64,000 nt of DNA from Gillisia limnaea DSM 15749 (GCF_000243235.1 NZ_JH594605.1:128660-192659); one strand, 5' to 3'; shown: positions 53,157-62,942, counted from the stretch's first letter. The notes: a model not told the origin generated them from the sequence alone. Made by a program: numbers and translations.

Positions 53157-53458
53157 TAATAATAAACGAGGCAAGCCTCGGGGAATTAAACCCAATAGAG
53201 ATTAAATTTATCATGAATAACTCAATTTGAAGTGTCGTTTAATAAAATTTTAATATAATATAAAGATTATTCACTAAATATTATTAGCATTATTGAGTTT
53301 TATTGATCAAATTATCAACCCTTTTGCTATCATTCAACCCAAAGATATTCCCATATCCAATAAGATCGATTTGCTACGGGAATGGTTTTTTCCTGAGAAA
53401 TAAAATGTTATTACATGTAATTGTGGTAAAAATATTCAACATGCAATAAGTAAGGTAG

Positions 53459-55891
53459 CTACTTTTCTAATCTTTGGATCGAGTCCATCATATCTATTTC
53501 AAGTGATAACACCTCAGTAAATAGATCTCCTTTTTCTTGAATTCTAGTCTGAAAATTTTTGATATTAAAATCTAAGATTTTTAGTCCGCTCTTCACCTCT
53601 TTCCACTCCAAAGGTGTAGAAACCGGAGCGCCTCTTTTAGGTCGTACACAGTAAGGCGCAGCAATAGTCTGTCCTTGCCGATTTTGAAGATAATCCAGAT
53701 ATATTTTTCCTTTTCTATCTTTCACCGCCCTTACCATACTGGTTAGTTTAGGTACTTTTTGTTCAATGAAATAGCAAAGGAGTTTAGTGAAACTCCTGGC
53801 TTCTTCATAGGTATATTTAGCATTCAACGGAATATAAATATGCAAGCCACTGGACCCTGAAGTCTTACAAAATCCTTTGATTCTCGCAATATCTAAAACT
53901 TCTTTTGCAGCTTGTGCTACAGTTATAACTTCCTCAAAAGTATTATCTTTAGATGGATCCAGGTCAATAATCGTATAATCTGGATAGTCCAAATTATTTA
54001 TGCGAGAGTGCCATGGATTGATCTCTATACAGCCCAAATTAGCCATATATAAAAGGCTTGCTTCATTTTGACATAAGAGATAACTGATGTTCTTATTAGA
54101 AGATTTTGAAAAGATTTCTTCCGTCTCCATCCATTGAGGTAGGTTTTCATTGTTCTTCTGATAAAACCCGGCGCTTTTGATGCCGTTGGGATGACGATAC
54201 AGATTTTGGGGCCGATCTTTCAAGTATGGTACTATATAATCTGAAATATTGATATAATAATCGATAAGATCATATTTGGTATATCCATCATCAGGCCATA
54301 ATATCTTATCTAGATTAGAGATAGGTACTTCCAATCCTCCCACATTTAAATTGGTGGAGCTAGCTTTAGAAATGGTAGTAGTATGTTTTGACTTTTTTTT
54401 GATTGGAGAAGAAACCTCTTGGACGTTTTTATCACTACGAATTCCTTTAAAAACGGGATGACGCATGATCCCATTCTTTGTCCATTCAGAAAATTTCACC
54501 TCACAAATCAGAAGCGGACTTACCCAATGAGGATTACGTTCTTTTAGATTTGGTTTTCGCTTAAAAGGATGATTCTCAACTTCAAGTTCTTTTAGTTGAT
54601 CAAGTAGTTCGCTTTGATCTTTTGCCGAAAAACCTGAACCACAATTGCCAATATATTTCAATTGATCTTCAATATATATTCCCAAAATTAAACTGCCAAA
54701 AATACTCCCACCCCCAACGGAATCGGTATATCCACAGATTATAGCTTCTTCAGTTTCGACAGCCTTAATCTTTAACCAATTATCACTACGATAACCAGGT
54801 GAGTAGGTAGAATCGATTTTCTTGGCAACCACGCCCTCCATCCCTGCATCAATGGCTTTTTTATAAAGCGCTGCACCCATCCCTTCAATATGGTCACAAT
54901 AAAGCGTGTAGGACAAGTTTTCAATAACGTCAGGAATCAGGCTTTTTCTTTCAAGTAGAGTAAGTTCCAGCATGCTATGACCATTGAGAAAAAGCATATC
55001 AAATACATAATATCTCAGGGTTCCAGAAGTCGTTTCATCATAATTTTGTAAAGCTTGAAACTGGGGGATGCCATCATCATTTACAATTACTACCTCTCCA
55101 TCTAGAATTACATCATGCTCTACTCCTTCCAGATCCTTGGCCAGTGCCTTAAACTTGGTATTATAAGAAATGCCGTTCCGAGAGTAAAGCTGAACTTTAC
55201 TATCTTTAATATGGGCCATCACCCTGTAACCATCCCATTTTAATTCATACACCCATGACTTATCATTGAAAATATCTTTGCTGAAAGATGCTAGCATTGG
55301 TTTTACAAACTCGTCAGGATCAAGTTTCTTTACAGGAGTGTTTTTCTTAGTTGCAGCAGAGGTATCATCTTTAAAAACTTCAGCATCATAACCAAGATCA
55401 GTGGAATAGTTATCTTTTTTCTTGATCAGCAACCAGTGATTATCTGCTTCCTTTCTTTTGGTGTGAACTAAAGCAAAAGTACCCTTGATCTTCCTACCAA
55501 AAAATTCAATTTTTAAATCTCCGTTTTCAAACTGCTTGACAAGATCCATGTCTTTATATTCCGGAGCAATTCTATAAGTGCCTTCATCCCAAATTTTCAT
55601 TACGCCTGCTCCATAATTACCTTTAGGGATGGTGCCATGAAATGTGAGATACTTAACAGGATGATCTTCGGTTTGTATGGCTAGTCGCTTATCGTCTGGA
55701 TTCATTGAGGGGCCTTTAGGTACCGCCCAACTTTTTAGAACACCTTCGAGCTCTAATCTCAAGTCATAATGTAATCTACTAGCTTTATGCCGTTGAATCA
55801 CAAACCGGCCTGCATCTTCATGGCTCACTTCTGCCGTAGGCTCGGGTGTTTTGTTAAAATCTCGCTTTTTATTATAATCTTCAAGTGCCAT
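53459..55891 (-). CDS. ligD: DNA ligase D (non-homologous end joining)
   Basis: The 810-residue protein has three parts in the order phosphoesterase, ligase, polymerase. The phosphoesterase has RFVIQRHKASRLHYDLRLEL near residue 30. The ligase has the AMP-accepting lysine in ELKWDGYRV and later motifs DGEVVIVNDDG and EGVVAKKIDS. The polymerase has VPISNLDKILWPDDGYTKYD and the metal-binding pair in IIDLDPSKD. All parts are complete, and this order is that of Pseudomonas LigD. It works with Ku to join broken ends, and the Ku gene lies 4 bp upstream on the same strand. Confidence 0.96.
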   Translation of the reverse strand: MALEDYNKKRDFNKTPEPTAEVSHEDAGRFVIQRHKASRLHYDLRLELEGVLKSWAVPKGPSMNPDDKRLAIQTEDHPVKYLTFHGTIPKGNYGAGVMKIWDEGTYRIAPEYKDMDLVKQFENGDLKIEFFGRKIKGTFALVHTKRKEADNHWLLIKKKDNYSTDLGYDAEVFKDDTSAATKKNTPVKKLDPDEFVKPMLASFSKDIFNDKSWVYELKWDGYRVMAHIKDSKVQLYSRNGISYNTKFKALAKDLEGVEHDVILDGEVVIVNDDGIPQFQALQNYDETTSGTLRYYVFDMLFLNGHSMLELTLLERKSLIPDVIENLSYTLYCDHIEGMGAALYKKAIDAGMEGVVAKKIDSTYSPGYRSDNWLKIKAVETEEAIICGYTDSVGGGSIFGSLILGIYIEDQLKYIGNCGSGFSAKDQSELLDQLKELEVENHPFKRKPNLKERNPHWVSPLLICEVKFSEWTKNGIMRHPVFKGIRSDKNVQEVSSPIKKKSKHTTTISKASSTNLNVGGLEVPISNLDKILWPDDGYTKYDLIDYYINISDYIVPYLKDRPQNLYRHPNGIKSAGFYQKNNENLPQWMETEEIFSKSSNKNISYLLCQNEASLLYMANLGCIEINPWHSRINNLDYPDYTIIDLDPSKDNTFEEVITVAQAAKEVLDIARIKGFCKTSGSSGLHIYIPLNAKYTYEEARSFTKLLCYFIEQKVPKLTSMVRAVKDRKGKIYLDYLQNRQGQTIAAPYCVRPKRGAPVSTPLEWKEVKSGLKILDFNIKNFQTRIQEKGDLFTEVLSLEIDMMDSIQRLEK

Positions 55892-55895
55892 TACA

Positions 55896-56672
55896 TCAGG
55901 AAGCTTTACTCTTCTTTTTCTTCTCCAAACTGGCTTTAAGTTGCGCCATTAGATCTGTGGCAGGAGTTGGTTTGCTTTCAAATTTCTCAGGTTTTTTTAC
56001 TTTACCCGTTGATTTTGCACCAATGATTTTCATCAACTGTTCATTATAAACATCCTTATATTTTTCAAGATCGAATTTATCTGTGTACTGCTCAATTAAA
56101 CTTATGGCCATATCAACTTCTTTTTTTGAAATCTTGGTAGTAGGTAATTTGAGCTCCCCTGGATCCCGAATTTCATCATCAAATCTAATTACATGAAGAA
56201 CAAGTGCTTTTTTATAAATACCTATAAGGCAAAGGTTTTCCTTTTGTCGCATTACAAAAGTGGCCACTCCCACTTTTTTAGTTTTTTTTAAAGCGTCCCG
56301 CAAAAGATTATAGGATTTCCCTCCTTCTTTTTGTGGTTCTAGAAAATAGGGTTTTTTAAAGAGAACATCAGCTACATCAGATTCGTTGATGAATTCTTCT
56401 ATATCTATGGTTTTATTTTTCTTTAAATTGGCTTGTTCAAAGTCCTCTTTTTCCAAAACTATATAAGCATCATCTTTTTTGAAACCTTTTACAATGTCTT
56501 TCCATTCTACTTCCTTGCCGGTTTCTTCATTTACTCTTTTATATCTTATTCGAGCATTGTCGTGTCTGTCCAACATATCCAAGTCTAGCTTTCTATCTTC
56601 TGATCCTGAATATAACTTAATGGGTATTGACACTAGTCCGAAACTAATGGAGCCATTCCAAATTGATCTCAT
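55896..56672 (-). CDS. ku: Ku protein (non-homologous end joining)
   Basis: The 258-residue bacterial Ku binds DNA ends as a homodimer and recruits LigD. The family start MRSIWNGSISFGLVSIPIKL is present, as are RIRYKRVNEETGKEVEWKDI and ELKLPTTKISKKEVDMAISL. The C-terminal tail is basic (ASLEKKKKSKAS), suited to DNA or LigD contact. It is the first gene of a two-gene operon with ligD. Confidence 0.96.
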   Translation of the reverse strand: MRSIWNGSISFGLVSIPIKLYSGSEDRKLDLDMLDRHDNARIRYKRVNEETGKEVEWKDIVKGFKKDDAYIVLEKEDFEQANLKKNKTIDIEEFINESDVADVLFKKPYFLEPQKEGGKSYNLLRDALKKTKKVGVATFVMRQKENLCLIGIYKKALVLHVIRFDDEIRDPGELKLPTTKISKKEVDMAISLIEQYTDKFDLEKYKDVYNEQLMKIIGAKSTGKVKKPEKFESKPTPATDLMAQLKASLEKKKKSKAS

Positions 56673-56706
56673 ACTTTATAATTTCTAATTAGAGGTAAAG
56701 AATTAA

Positions 56707-57855
56707 CTAGGGAGTTAATACCACTTTTACACAACCATCCTCCTTATTCCTAAACTTTTTATAACCCTCAGGTGCATCCTCTAATTTCATTCGGTGAGTT
56801 ATAATAAATGTAGGATCTATTTTTCCTTCTTCAACTTTTTTAAGGAGTGGTTCTAAATAGTGTTGCATGTGAGTTTGTCCCATTTTCAAATTGAGGGATT
56901 TGTTCATTGCAATCCCAAACGGTAGTTCTTTTACCTTTCCAAGATATACTCCGGGAATAGATACATTTCCAGCTTTTTTACATGATTTAAAAATTTGTGC
57001 TAATGCATTTGGTTGGGATGCATCTAAATTCTTTTGAAAACCTTCAGCACCGTGAGCTTCAGCTCCAACAGCATCTATACAACAATCGGGGCCTTTCCCT
57101 TTTGTCATTTCCATTAATTTAGAATACACTTCATCTGCATCAACTGTCCTTATTACTTCCGCCTTTCCATGCTTTTCTGCCATATCAAGTCGCTCTTTGA
57201 CCACATCTATGGCGATTACGCGTTTAGCACCCAACATCCAAGCACTTTGAATCGCAAATTGTCCTACTGGACCACATCCCCATATTGCTACGGTATCGCC
57301 TTTCTTGATATTAGCATTTTCTGCACCCATATATCCTGTTGGAAAAATATCCGACAGAAAGAGAGCTTGATCATCACTTAGCGAATCCGGAACTTTAATT
57401 GGCCCTACATCAGCATAAGGCACCCTAACATATTCTGCCTGGCCTCCAGAAAAACCTCCCAACATGTGGGAGAAACCAAAAAGGCCAGATATCGAGTGAC
57501 CTAAATTTTCTTTGCAAAGTTCTTCGTTTGGGTTAGAATTGTCACAAAGGGAATAAAGATCTTCATCGCAGTAATGGCAATGTCCACATGCAATGGTAAA
57601 AGGCACTACAATGCGATCACCTTTTTTAAATTTTTTAACATCTTTGCCTACCTCAACAACTTCTCCCATAAATTCGTGACCTAAGATATCGCCCTCCTCC
57701 ATGGTAGGCATTAAACCCCCATAGATGTGCAGATCTGATCCGCAAATAGCAGTTGAAGTAACTTTTATGATTACGTCTCTTGGATCTTCTATTTTAGGGT
57801 CTGGAACGTTATCAATTCTTACATCCTCATTTCCGTAATAACATAATGCTTTCAT
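56707..57855 (-). CDS. Zinc-dependent alcohol dehydrogenase (formaldehyde dehydrogenase-like)
   Basis: The 382-residue protein is a medium-chain dehydrogenase. The catalytic zinc region has [12 protein letters not shown] and [12 protein letters not shown], and the structural zinc cysteines are in [15 protein letters not shown]. The NAD site is [20 protein letters not shown] with aspartate after [21 protein letters not shown] insert is typical of the glutathione-independent formaldehyde dehydrogenase-like group found in stress clusters. It lies upstream of Ku on the same strand, 34 bp away, but an operon is not proved. Confidence 0.9.
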   Translation of the reverse strand: MKALCYYGNEDVRIDNVPDPKIEDPRDVIIKVTSTAICGSDLHIYGGLMPTMEEGDILGHEFMGEVVEVGKDVKKFKKGDRIVVPFTIACGHCHYCDEDLYSLCDNSNPNEELCKENLGHSISGLFGFSHMLGGFSGGQAEYVRVPYADVGPIKVPDSLSDDQALFLSDIFPTGYMGAENANIKKGDTVAIWGCGPVGQFAIQSAWMLGAKRVIAIDVVKERLDMAEKHGKAEVIRTVDADEVYSKLMEMTKGKGPDCCIDAVGAEAHGAEGFQKNLDASQPNALAQIFKSCKKAGNVSIPGVYLGKVKELPFGIAMNKSLNLKMGQTHMQHYLEPLLKKVEEGKIDPTFIITHRMKLEDAPEGYKKFRNKEDGCVKVVLTP

Positions 57856-58167
57856 AATAATACATTTAGGTTAAAATTAGTTTGTATTAAATTTAAGTAA
57901 TCAATAGAAATTAAAGATGTAATTAACAATACTTTGTAATCTTAGGGATAGATTATAACATATCACAATTCAGTTTAATTTATTGTTTCAGGATTAAGAA
58001 TGTCAGTTGATAACGTCCCTATAGGCTTTGATTAATTATGTTCAAAATTAAAAGAGGTCATCTTTTAGATAAGCAAACAAAAACGCTTCCCTACTCCACT
58101 TTAGTTGCGTTAAACAGGATCGTTGAAAACTATATTTAAGAGTGCTATATTTGACAAAATTTAAAAA
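57856..58167. other. Divergent intergenic region between the dehydrogenase and the CLC gene
   Basis: The 312 bp hold the CLC promoter at its right end. No coding frame or RNA gene was seen in the rest. Confidence 0.6.
58123..58153 (+). promoter_or_regulatory. Bacteroidota promoter for the CLC gene
   Basis: TTG at 58123-58125 and TATATTTG at 58146-58153 are 20 bp apart, matching the -33/-7 layout. The GTG start follows only 14 bp later, so the leader is very short. Confidence 0.7.
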
Positions 58168-59472
58168 GTGAAGCTGAAAAGTAGACGAAAATTAATAACG
58201 TATTTAAATATTTTAGATCAACCCATTAGATTTAATCCGTTCGTATTTAGCCGTACTTTCTTATTATGGGCTATTCTCGGTTTGATTGGTGGACTTATAG
58301 CTGGAATATATTGGATTACACTTGAGTATTTAACACATAAAATTGCCGTTTTCGAAGGTTGGGAAGTTATTCCCGTAATGTCCGTTTGTGGGCTTTTAGC
58401 AGGGTTAATAATTCATTTCATTGGTGACCCGGGAGAAATTCATTTGATTGTAGATAATATTAAATTTAATAAAGGAAAACTGGATCCTAAGAATAATCCC
58501 TCAATGATTTTGTCTTCCTTACTGTGTGTTGCTTCTGGAGGTAGTCTTGGTCCTGAAGCACCTTTGGTTCAGGTAACAGGTTCTACCGGCACGTGGCTTG
58601 GTAAAATATTTAGGCTAAAAGGTGAAGAACTGAGGTCTTTAAGTATTGCAGGGATGGCATCTGGATTTACTGCTTTATTTGGTGCTCCACTGGGAGGAAG
58701 TTTATTTTCATTAGAAATTTTGCATCATAAGCACGCGCTTGAATATTACAAAGCAATTATTCCTGCCTTAGTTGCAAGTAGCTTCAGTTATATAATTTTT
58801 GCTTTAATTATTCACCTTGGGCTTGGTGCAATTTGGATCTTACCAACATATGAATATTCCGGAGTTTTTGATTTTGGATTAGCAATTCTTTTCGCTATAG
58901 CAGCTACCGCTATTGGTTGGGGGTTTATTTACTGTGTTAAGTTTTTCAAATCCCTATTTGAAAATCGACCAATACCAATATATATCAAAACATTAATCGG
59001 TGGAATCTTACTTGGAATAATCTCCTATTATCTTCCAATAACAAGATATTTTGGTCATCACGAAATAAATGAATTATTGAAATATGATCTTACTCTAAAT
59101 TTTTTAGTTTTAATTTTATTTTTTAAAATAGTTGCCATTTCAATAACGGTGACTTCAGGTTGGAGAGGAGGTTTTATTATACCATTATTTTTTGTTGGAG
59201 TAACATTGGGATTGATAATTCATCAATTGTTTCCTGGTACTAATCTCACTTTAGCTATTATAAGTTGTATGGCTGGAATTAATGCCTGTGTTACCAGAAC
59301 ACCTATGAGTACAACTATTCTATTAGCAACACTAACTGGATTTACATACTTTATACCCATTTTATTCGCAAGTTTAACAGGCTATTTTTTAGCACCAAAA
59401 ATTCCCTTTATAAGTTCACAGATGGGAAATGGAAGTAAAAGTAGAGTAGACAAAGGTGGATTTCACCCCTAA
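58168..59472 (+). CDS. CLC family chloride channel or transporter
   Basis: The 434-residue protein starts with GTG close behind its promoter. About ten membrane segments are seen. The filter sequence is GGSLGPEAPLVQV, where the gating glutamate is kept but the last glycine of the common GxEGP is alanine. GWRGGFIIPLFFVGVTLG supplies the second ion-site loop. The C terminus carries CMAGINACVTRTPMSTTILL. It is either a channel or a chloride/proton exchanger; sequence alone does not settle which. Confidence 0.88.
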   Translation: MKLKSRRKLITYLNILDQPIRFNPFVFSRTFLLWAILGLIGGLIAGIYWITLEYLTHKIAVFEGWEVIPVMSVCGLLAGLIIHFIGDPGEIHLIVDNIKFNKGKLDPKNNPSMILSSLLCVASGGSLGPEAPLVQVTGSTGTWLGKIFRLKGEELRSLSIAGMASGFTALFGAPLGGSLFSLEILHHKHALEYYKAIIPALVASSFSYIIFALIIHLGLGAIWILPTYEYSGVFDFGLAILFAIAATAIGWGFIYCVKFFKSLFENRPIPIYIKTLIGGILLGIISYYLPITRYFGHHEINELLKYDLTLNFLVLILFFKIVAISITVTSGWRGGFIIPLFFVGVTLGLIIHQLFPGTNLTLAIISCMAGINACVTRTPMSTTILLATLTGFTYFIPILFASLTGYFLAPKIPFISSQMGNGSKSRVDKGGFHP

Positions 59473-59663
59473 GATTCTTACAAAACCTTAGGTTAACCTC
59501 CCAATTCATAACGCTCTTATTATACAGTCGGTTGGGATATTAATTTTATTAAGTTAGTAAATCCTAAATCACTTAAAGACTTAAAATACCCCAAACCGCG
59601 GGATGCTTTTCTGGCAAGTTGAATTTTGTTCTTTATTGTGGGATAGACAGACCACATTGGGCG

Positions 59664-59768
59664 CTAATCCGGACAGAGGCCTTTCCTGTTCAATCCACTG
59701 CTTTTAACTTTGGCAAAATGTTCCTGAGATAAGAACAGATGGTCTATTTGTTTGATTTTTACTCCCAT
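59664..59768 (-). CDS. Possible 34-residue peptide overlapping the end of the upstream gene
   Basis: ATG at 59768 lies inside the last codons of the 59759-60034 gene (stop overlaps its start region), and the frame ends in TAG at 59664. It reads IDHLFLSQEHFAKVKSSG, without a recognised family. The coupling is suggestive, but the peptide may be the tail of a decayed longer gene. Confidence 0.3.
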   Translation of the reverse strand: MGVKIKQIDHLFLSQEHFAKVKSSGLNRKGLCPD

Positions 59769-60034
59769 TCGGTAAGCTCCAAGACTTTGACATCCGCCGT
59801 CCTTTCCTTTATATTAAAGGATGGATGTTTTATAACGTCTTTCAAATTGGTTTTCAGCAGTAGGGGCGCAAGATGGTTAATAATAGAATAAGGCAAATGC
59901 TGGTCGAATAGTATTTTGCCTTTAGTTTCAAGATATATCAAGATCTTTAGAAAATCATAGACTATTTTAGTTCCGTCAAAACTACCCAGGGAATACTTAA
60001 TTCCATCTTCAATAATACTAAAGTGGTTCGCCAT
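59759..60034 (-). CDS. Hypothetical 91-residue protein
   Basis: The protein starts MANHFSIIEDGIKYSLGSFD and ends ADVKVLELTEWE. It seems a mixed alpha/beta protein with one helical part (KIVYDFLKILIYLETKGKI). It has no cysteine, signal or membrane segment. I recognise no domain. Codon use looks ordinary. It is flanked by gene-poor DNA on both sides and may be a remnant. Confidence 0.5.
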   Translation of the reverse strand: MANHFSIIEDGIKYSLGSFDGTKIVYDFLKILIYLETKGKILFDQHLPYSIINHLAPLLLKTNLKDVIKHPSFNIKERTADVKVLELTEWE

Positions 60035-60310
60035 AGTTCTTATATTTATTTGATATCAGGTTGTCCCGTTTTTGAAAAGCTGCCGGAAAACCTTTCAAAT
60101 TCGTTTGCTTTCAGCATCCAGTTGGCCGTGACCCTATTAGCAAACAAAGTTCAATAATAATGGAACTCTTAAGTGTATTTTAAGATATAAGGTTGATATA
60201 GGTTAATAGAACAGGTTAAACTAATTATAAAAACTAAACCCAGGCCTCTAACAAACTAATCTAACCTTATATTGGTTCTCTAATAGAAAAACAATTTAAA
60301 AAATAAGTTT

Positions 60311-61054
60311 ATGGAAAATAATATCAAAGATAAAGTCGTGATCATTACCGGAGGAAGTAGCGGACTTGGAGAAGCTACAGCACGTCATTTAGCATCCAAA
60401 GGAGCTAAAGTTGTTATCGCAGCCAGGCGTAAAGAAAAATTGGAAAATATAGCGGCCGATATTCGTAAAAATGGAGGAACCGTTTCTGTGGTTCAAACAG
60501 ATGTCACCAAGAGAGAAGAAGTAAAACAACTTATAGCCTCGACTAAAAAAGAGTATGGTAAAATAGACGTTTTAATTAATAATGCCGGATTAATGGCTAT
60601 TGCTCCCATTTCTGAAGACAAAGTCGATGAGTGGGATAAGATGATAGATATCAATATTAAAGGTGTATTATATGGTATTTCAGCAGCCCTACCTGTTTTT
60701 CAGGAACAAGGTCACGGGCATTTTATTAACCTTTCTTCAGTAGCGGAATTAAAAGTGTTTAGCCCGGGTGGTACTGTTTATAGCGGAACTAAATTTGCCG
60801 TGAGAGCAATCTCTGAAGGGTTAAGACACGAAGTAGGTGGTAATATTAGAACTACTTCTATAGAACCTGGAGCTATAGATTCTGAACTGAAACACGGGAG
60901 CAGTCACGAAGAAAGCTCTGAAAACGTAAAAGAATTTTATAAACAGGCAATTCCATCAGATTCTATAGCCAGAGCTATTGCATATGCTATCGAGCAACCA
61001 AATGATGTGGATGTAAATGAAATTGTGATTCGTCCTACCGCTCAGGAATTTTAG
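60311..61054 (+). CDS. Short-chain dehydrogenase/reductase (SDR)
   Basis: The 247-residue enzyme shows a complete classical set: VVIITGGSSGLGEATARHLA (cofactor glycines), VLINNAGLMAI, the serine in FINLSSVAEL and the YSGTK pair with tyrosine and lysine. It probably prefers NADP, since VIAARRKEKLENIA has arginines after the second strand. The substrate is unknown. A terminator follows at 61091. In contrast to the SDR at 32169, the catalytic residues are all present. Confidence 0.92.
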   Translation: MENNIKDKVVIITGGSSGLGEATARHLASKGAKVVIAARRKEKLENIAADIRKNGGTVSVVQTDVTKREEVKQLIASTKKEYGKIDVLINNAGLMAIAPISEDKVDEWDKMIDINIKGVLYGISAALPVFQEQGHGHFINLSSVAELKVFSPGGTVYSGTKFAVRAISEGLRHEVGGNIRTTSIEPGAIDSELKHGSSHEESSENVKEFYKQAIPSDSIARAIAYAIEQPNDVDVNEIVIRPTAQEF

Positions 61055-61090
61055 TATTCTCAATTTTAGGTAAATCCTGATAAGTAATTA

Positions 61091-61129
61091 TTAAGCCGCT
61101 TTTTTAAAAAGAGCGGCTTAACTTTTTTT
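61091..61129 (+). terminator. Terminator after the SDR gene
   Basis: A perfect 10-bp stem (61091-61100 with 61112-61121), with T/A runs inside the loop region and T7 after it. Confidence 0.9.
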
Positions 61130-61676
61130 ATTTGTTTTTCTGAAATTATTCAATACAGTGCAAACACCCTAATAAAGTTGAAATTGCTGAAGATAAGACT
61201 ATCTGTTAGTTTTTTTAATGTGCCTTTGACTTAAAAAAAAAGTGTATGAGCTCACAAATGTAAATATCTACAAATGGAGAGGCCTTCAAATTTCTTTTAT
61301 ATGGCATTTTTGGTTTACAGCAACTCACAAACTTCAATTTTGCCAAGGCCCGGAAACGAACAAAACTGCAGATGGCAACATACAGTATTTTCGTTTTTTC
61401 AGCTATGGACGTAACCTGGATTCTGTAAATACTGAAATCCCGACGAACCATTTTTAAAGCTTCATTTACCTTCCGTCATAATACCCAATACTACCAGATA
61501 CTATAAAAGATTTTTTGACCTTTTAAAAATGAAACCAAAACTGTAAAGCGCGGGACAGGATAGGATTTTATTACTAAAATATTCACGGAATAAAAAGAGA
61601 TTTCTAAGGGCAAATTTGTTCTTTAATTTAAAACAGGGAGAAATTGTTACTTATGCCTTTGGAAAAGAATCAAGAA
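61130..61676. other. Gene-poor region of about 550 bp
   Basis: Overlapping 71- and 78-codon frames on both strands at 61215-61457 look accidental. No other feature was seen before the repeat element. Confidence 0.5.
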
Positions 61677-61797
61677 CCTCGGGGCAAGCCCACGAGGTAC
61701 GAATTGGAAAATATTTTTAAAAACTCGAGGCAAGCCCGCCTGAATGAAATTCATTTCGGGCAGGCCTCGGGGAATTAAACCCTCAATGAGGGATTAA
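61677..61797 (-). repeat. Non-autonomous IS200-derived palindromic element, copy C
   Basis: The 121 bp begin with CCTCGGGGCAAGCCCACGAG (61677-61697 overall), identical to the IS200 right-end hairpin. They end with the left-end hairpin, GGGGAATTAAACCC, then TCAATGAGGGATTAAA. The palindrome with core GAAATTCATTTC sits at the tip of the left-end hairpin (about 61730-61761). No transposase is present. The orientation matches the two full IS copies. Confidence 0.85.
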
Positions 61798-61980
61798 AAA
61801 GTCCGGTTTGAAACAGCAGAAAATTGAACGAAAACTACCTGATGTGCCACATTTTTTTTCGAAGAAAGAATTCAATGAAAACTATAAGAAGGTTTATCGG
61901 GAGGTTCCGTGGATTTTTATGAAATAATAATTTGCTATTACTAGACAATTGTCGTATTTTTAAGGACAGATATTTTAAAT

Positions 61981-62484
61981 ATGATTTCCGAAGAGCAAAA
62001 GGCAACGAAAACAGTAAACTTGGCAATTAACAATTATGCCCGTGATGTGGAAGCGTCCTATAGGCTTAACCTTCCAGATAACGAATTTACCTATTCTGAT
62101 TTTTTTCAGAATAAAATGCTAATCATTCATGCTATAAGAAAAGGACTTCCCTATTCCCTGTTTATTGAGATTCAGAAGCTTACACCTTTTTCTGAAGAGG
62201 ACTGGGCTGACTTTTTAAATATTTCGGTTAAAACGCTGCAAAGGCATAAAAAGGAAGAAGATTACTATTTCAAACCGATTCATACCGAAAAAATAATTGA
62301 ACTGGCAGAAGTGACTCAATTCGGGAAAGAGGTTTTTGATTCTCCGGAACAATTCTATTCCTGGCTTAACACGCCATCTTATGCCCTTGCAAACTTAAAA
62401 CCCGCTGAACTTTTAAAAGATTCCTACGGCAAAGAATTGGTAATGGCAGAACTCAACAGGATTGAACATGGAATATTCGCTTAA
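61981..62484 (+). CDS. Antitoxin of the Xre/ParS (DUF2384) type
   Basis: The 167-residue protein has an N-terminal helix-turn-helix-like part (IHAIRKGLPYSLFIEIQKLT; VKTLQRHKKEED) and a C-terminal DUF2384 region with FGKEVFDSPEQFYSWLNTPS and NLKPAELLKDSYGKELVMAE. It pairs with RES toxins and represses its own operon in known systems. The stop overlaps the RES start by one base, a tight coupling usual for antitoxin-toxin pairs. Confidence 0.9.
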   Translation: MISEEQKATKTVNLAINNYARDVEASYRLNLPDNEFTYSDFFQNKMLIIHAIRKGLPYSLFIEIQKLTPFSEEDWADFLNISVKTLQRHKKEEDYYFKPIHTEKIIELAEVTQFGKEVFDSPEQFYSWLNTPSYALANLKPAELLKDSYGKELVMAELNRIEHGIFA

Positions 62485-62942
62485 TGAAGGTTTTTAGGTT
62501 ATCCAAAAAGCAATATTCCAGCACCCTTAGCGGGAAAGGCGCAGCGCTATTTGGGAACCGATGGAATTCCAAAGGAACGGAAATGATCTACACCGCCCAA
62601 AGCAGGGCTCTGTCCATGGCTGAAGTTGCAGTACATTTGAGTCTTTCTACACTACCCAGCGATTATATGATGATTGAAATCGAAATCCCAGATTTCCTTA
62701 AATTTCAAAGCCTAAAAGAAAGCGAATTATCTCAGTACTGGAACAGCCACCCTCCTATTCCGTTTACACAAAAAATTGGGGATGATTTTATAGATTCAGG
62801 GAAACATTGTATATTAAAAGTCCCATCTGCCGTGGTGAAAGGTGATTTTAATTTTTTGATCAATCCGCATCATAAAGATTTAAAGAAAATAAAAATCCTT
62901 GAAACAACCGACTTTCCTTTTGATAAGAGAATGTTTAAATAA
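62484..62942 (+). CDS. RES-domain toxin (NAD+ phosphorylase/ADP-ribosyl type)
   Basis: The 152-residue protein carries the RES pattern KVFRLSKKQYSSTLSGKGAA, GNRWNSKGTEMIYTAQSRAL and MAEVAVHLSLSTL. Arg, Tyr and Glu in these segments match the active residues of MbcT-like and ParT-like toxins, which consume NAD+ or ADP-ribosylate targets. Length is normal and no mutation of the key residues is seen, so it is probably functional. Together with the antitoxin it forms a stability module at the end of the island. Confidence 0.9.
   Translation: MKVFRLSKKQYSSTLSGKGAALFGNRWNSKGTEMIYTAQSRALSMAEVAVHLSLSTLPSDYMMIEIEIPDFLKFQSLKESELSQYWNSHPPIPFTQKIGDDFIDSGKHCILKVPSAVVKGDFNFLINPHHKDLKKIKILETTDFPFDKRMFK

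Larger units (their letters stand above)
52649..53206 (-). mobile_element. IS200-type insertion sequence, copy 2 (558 bp)
   Basis: It is the same length and order as copy 1 and differs by one base near 52716. It sits between the membrane gene at 51503 and a gene-poor stretch, and no gene appears to be broken. On the transposase strand the left end again follows TTTAAT. Confidence 0.9.

Noticed and set aside
53293-53403. 36-codon frame from TTG with INPFAIIQPKDIPISNK
   Set aside because: It looks protein-like but has no start ATG or family match; left as unresolved DNA between IS copy 2 and ligD.
61215-61457. Overlapping 71- and 78-codon frames on opposite strands
   Set aside because: Each has low-complexity composition and overlaps the other; neither resembles a protein family.
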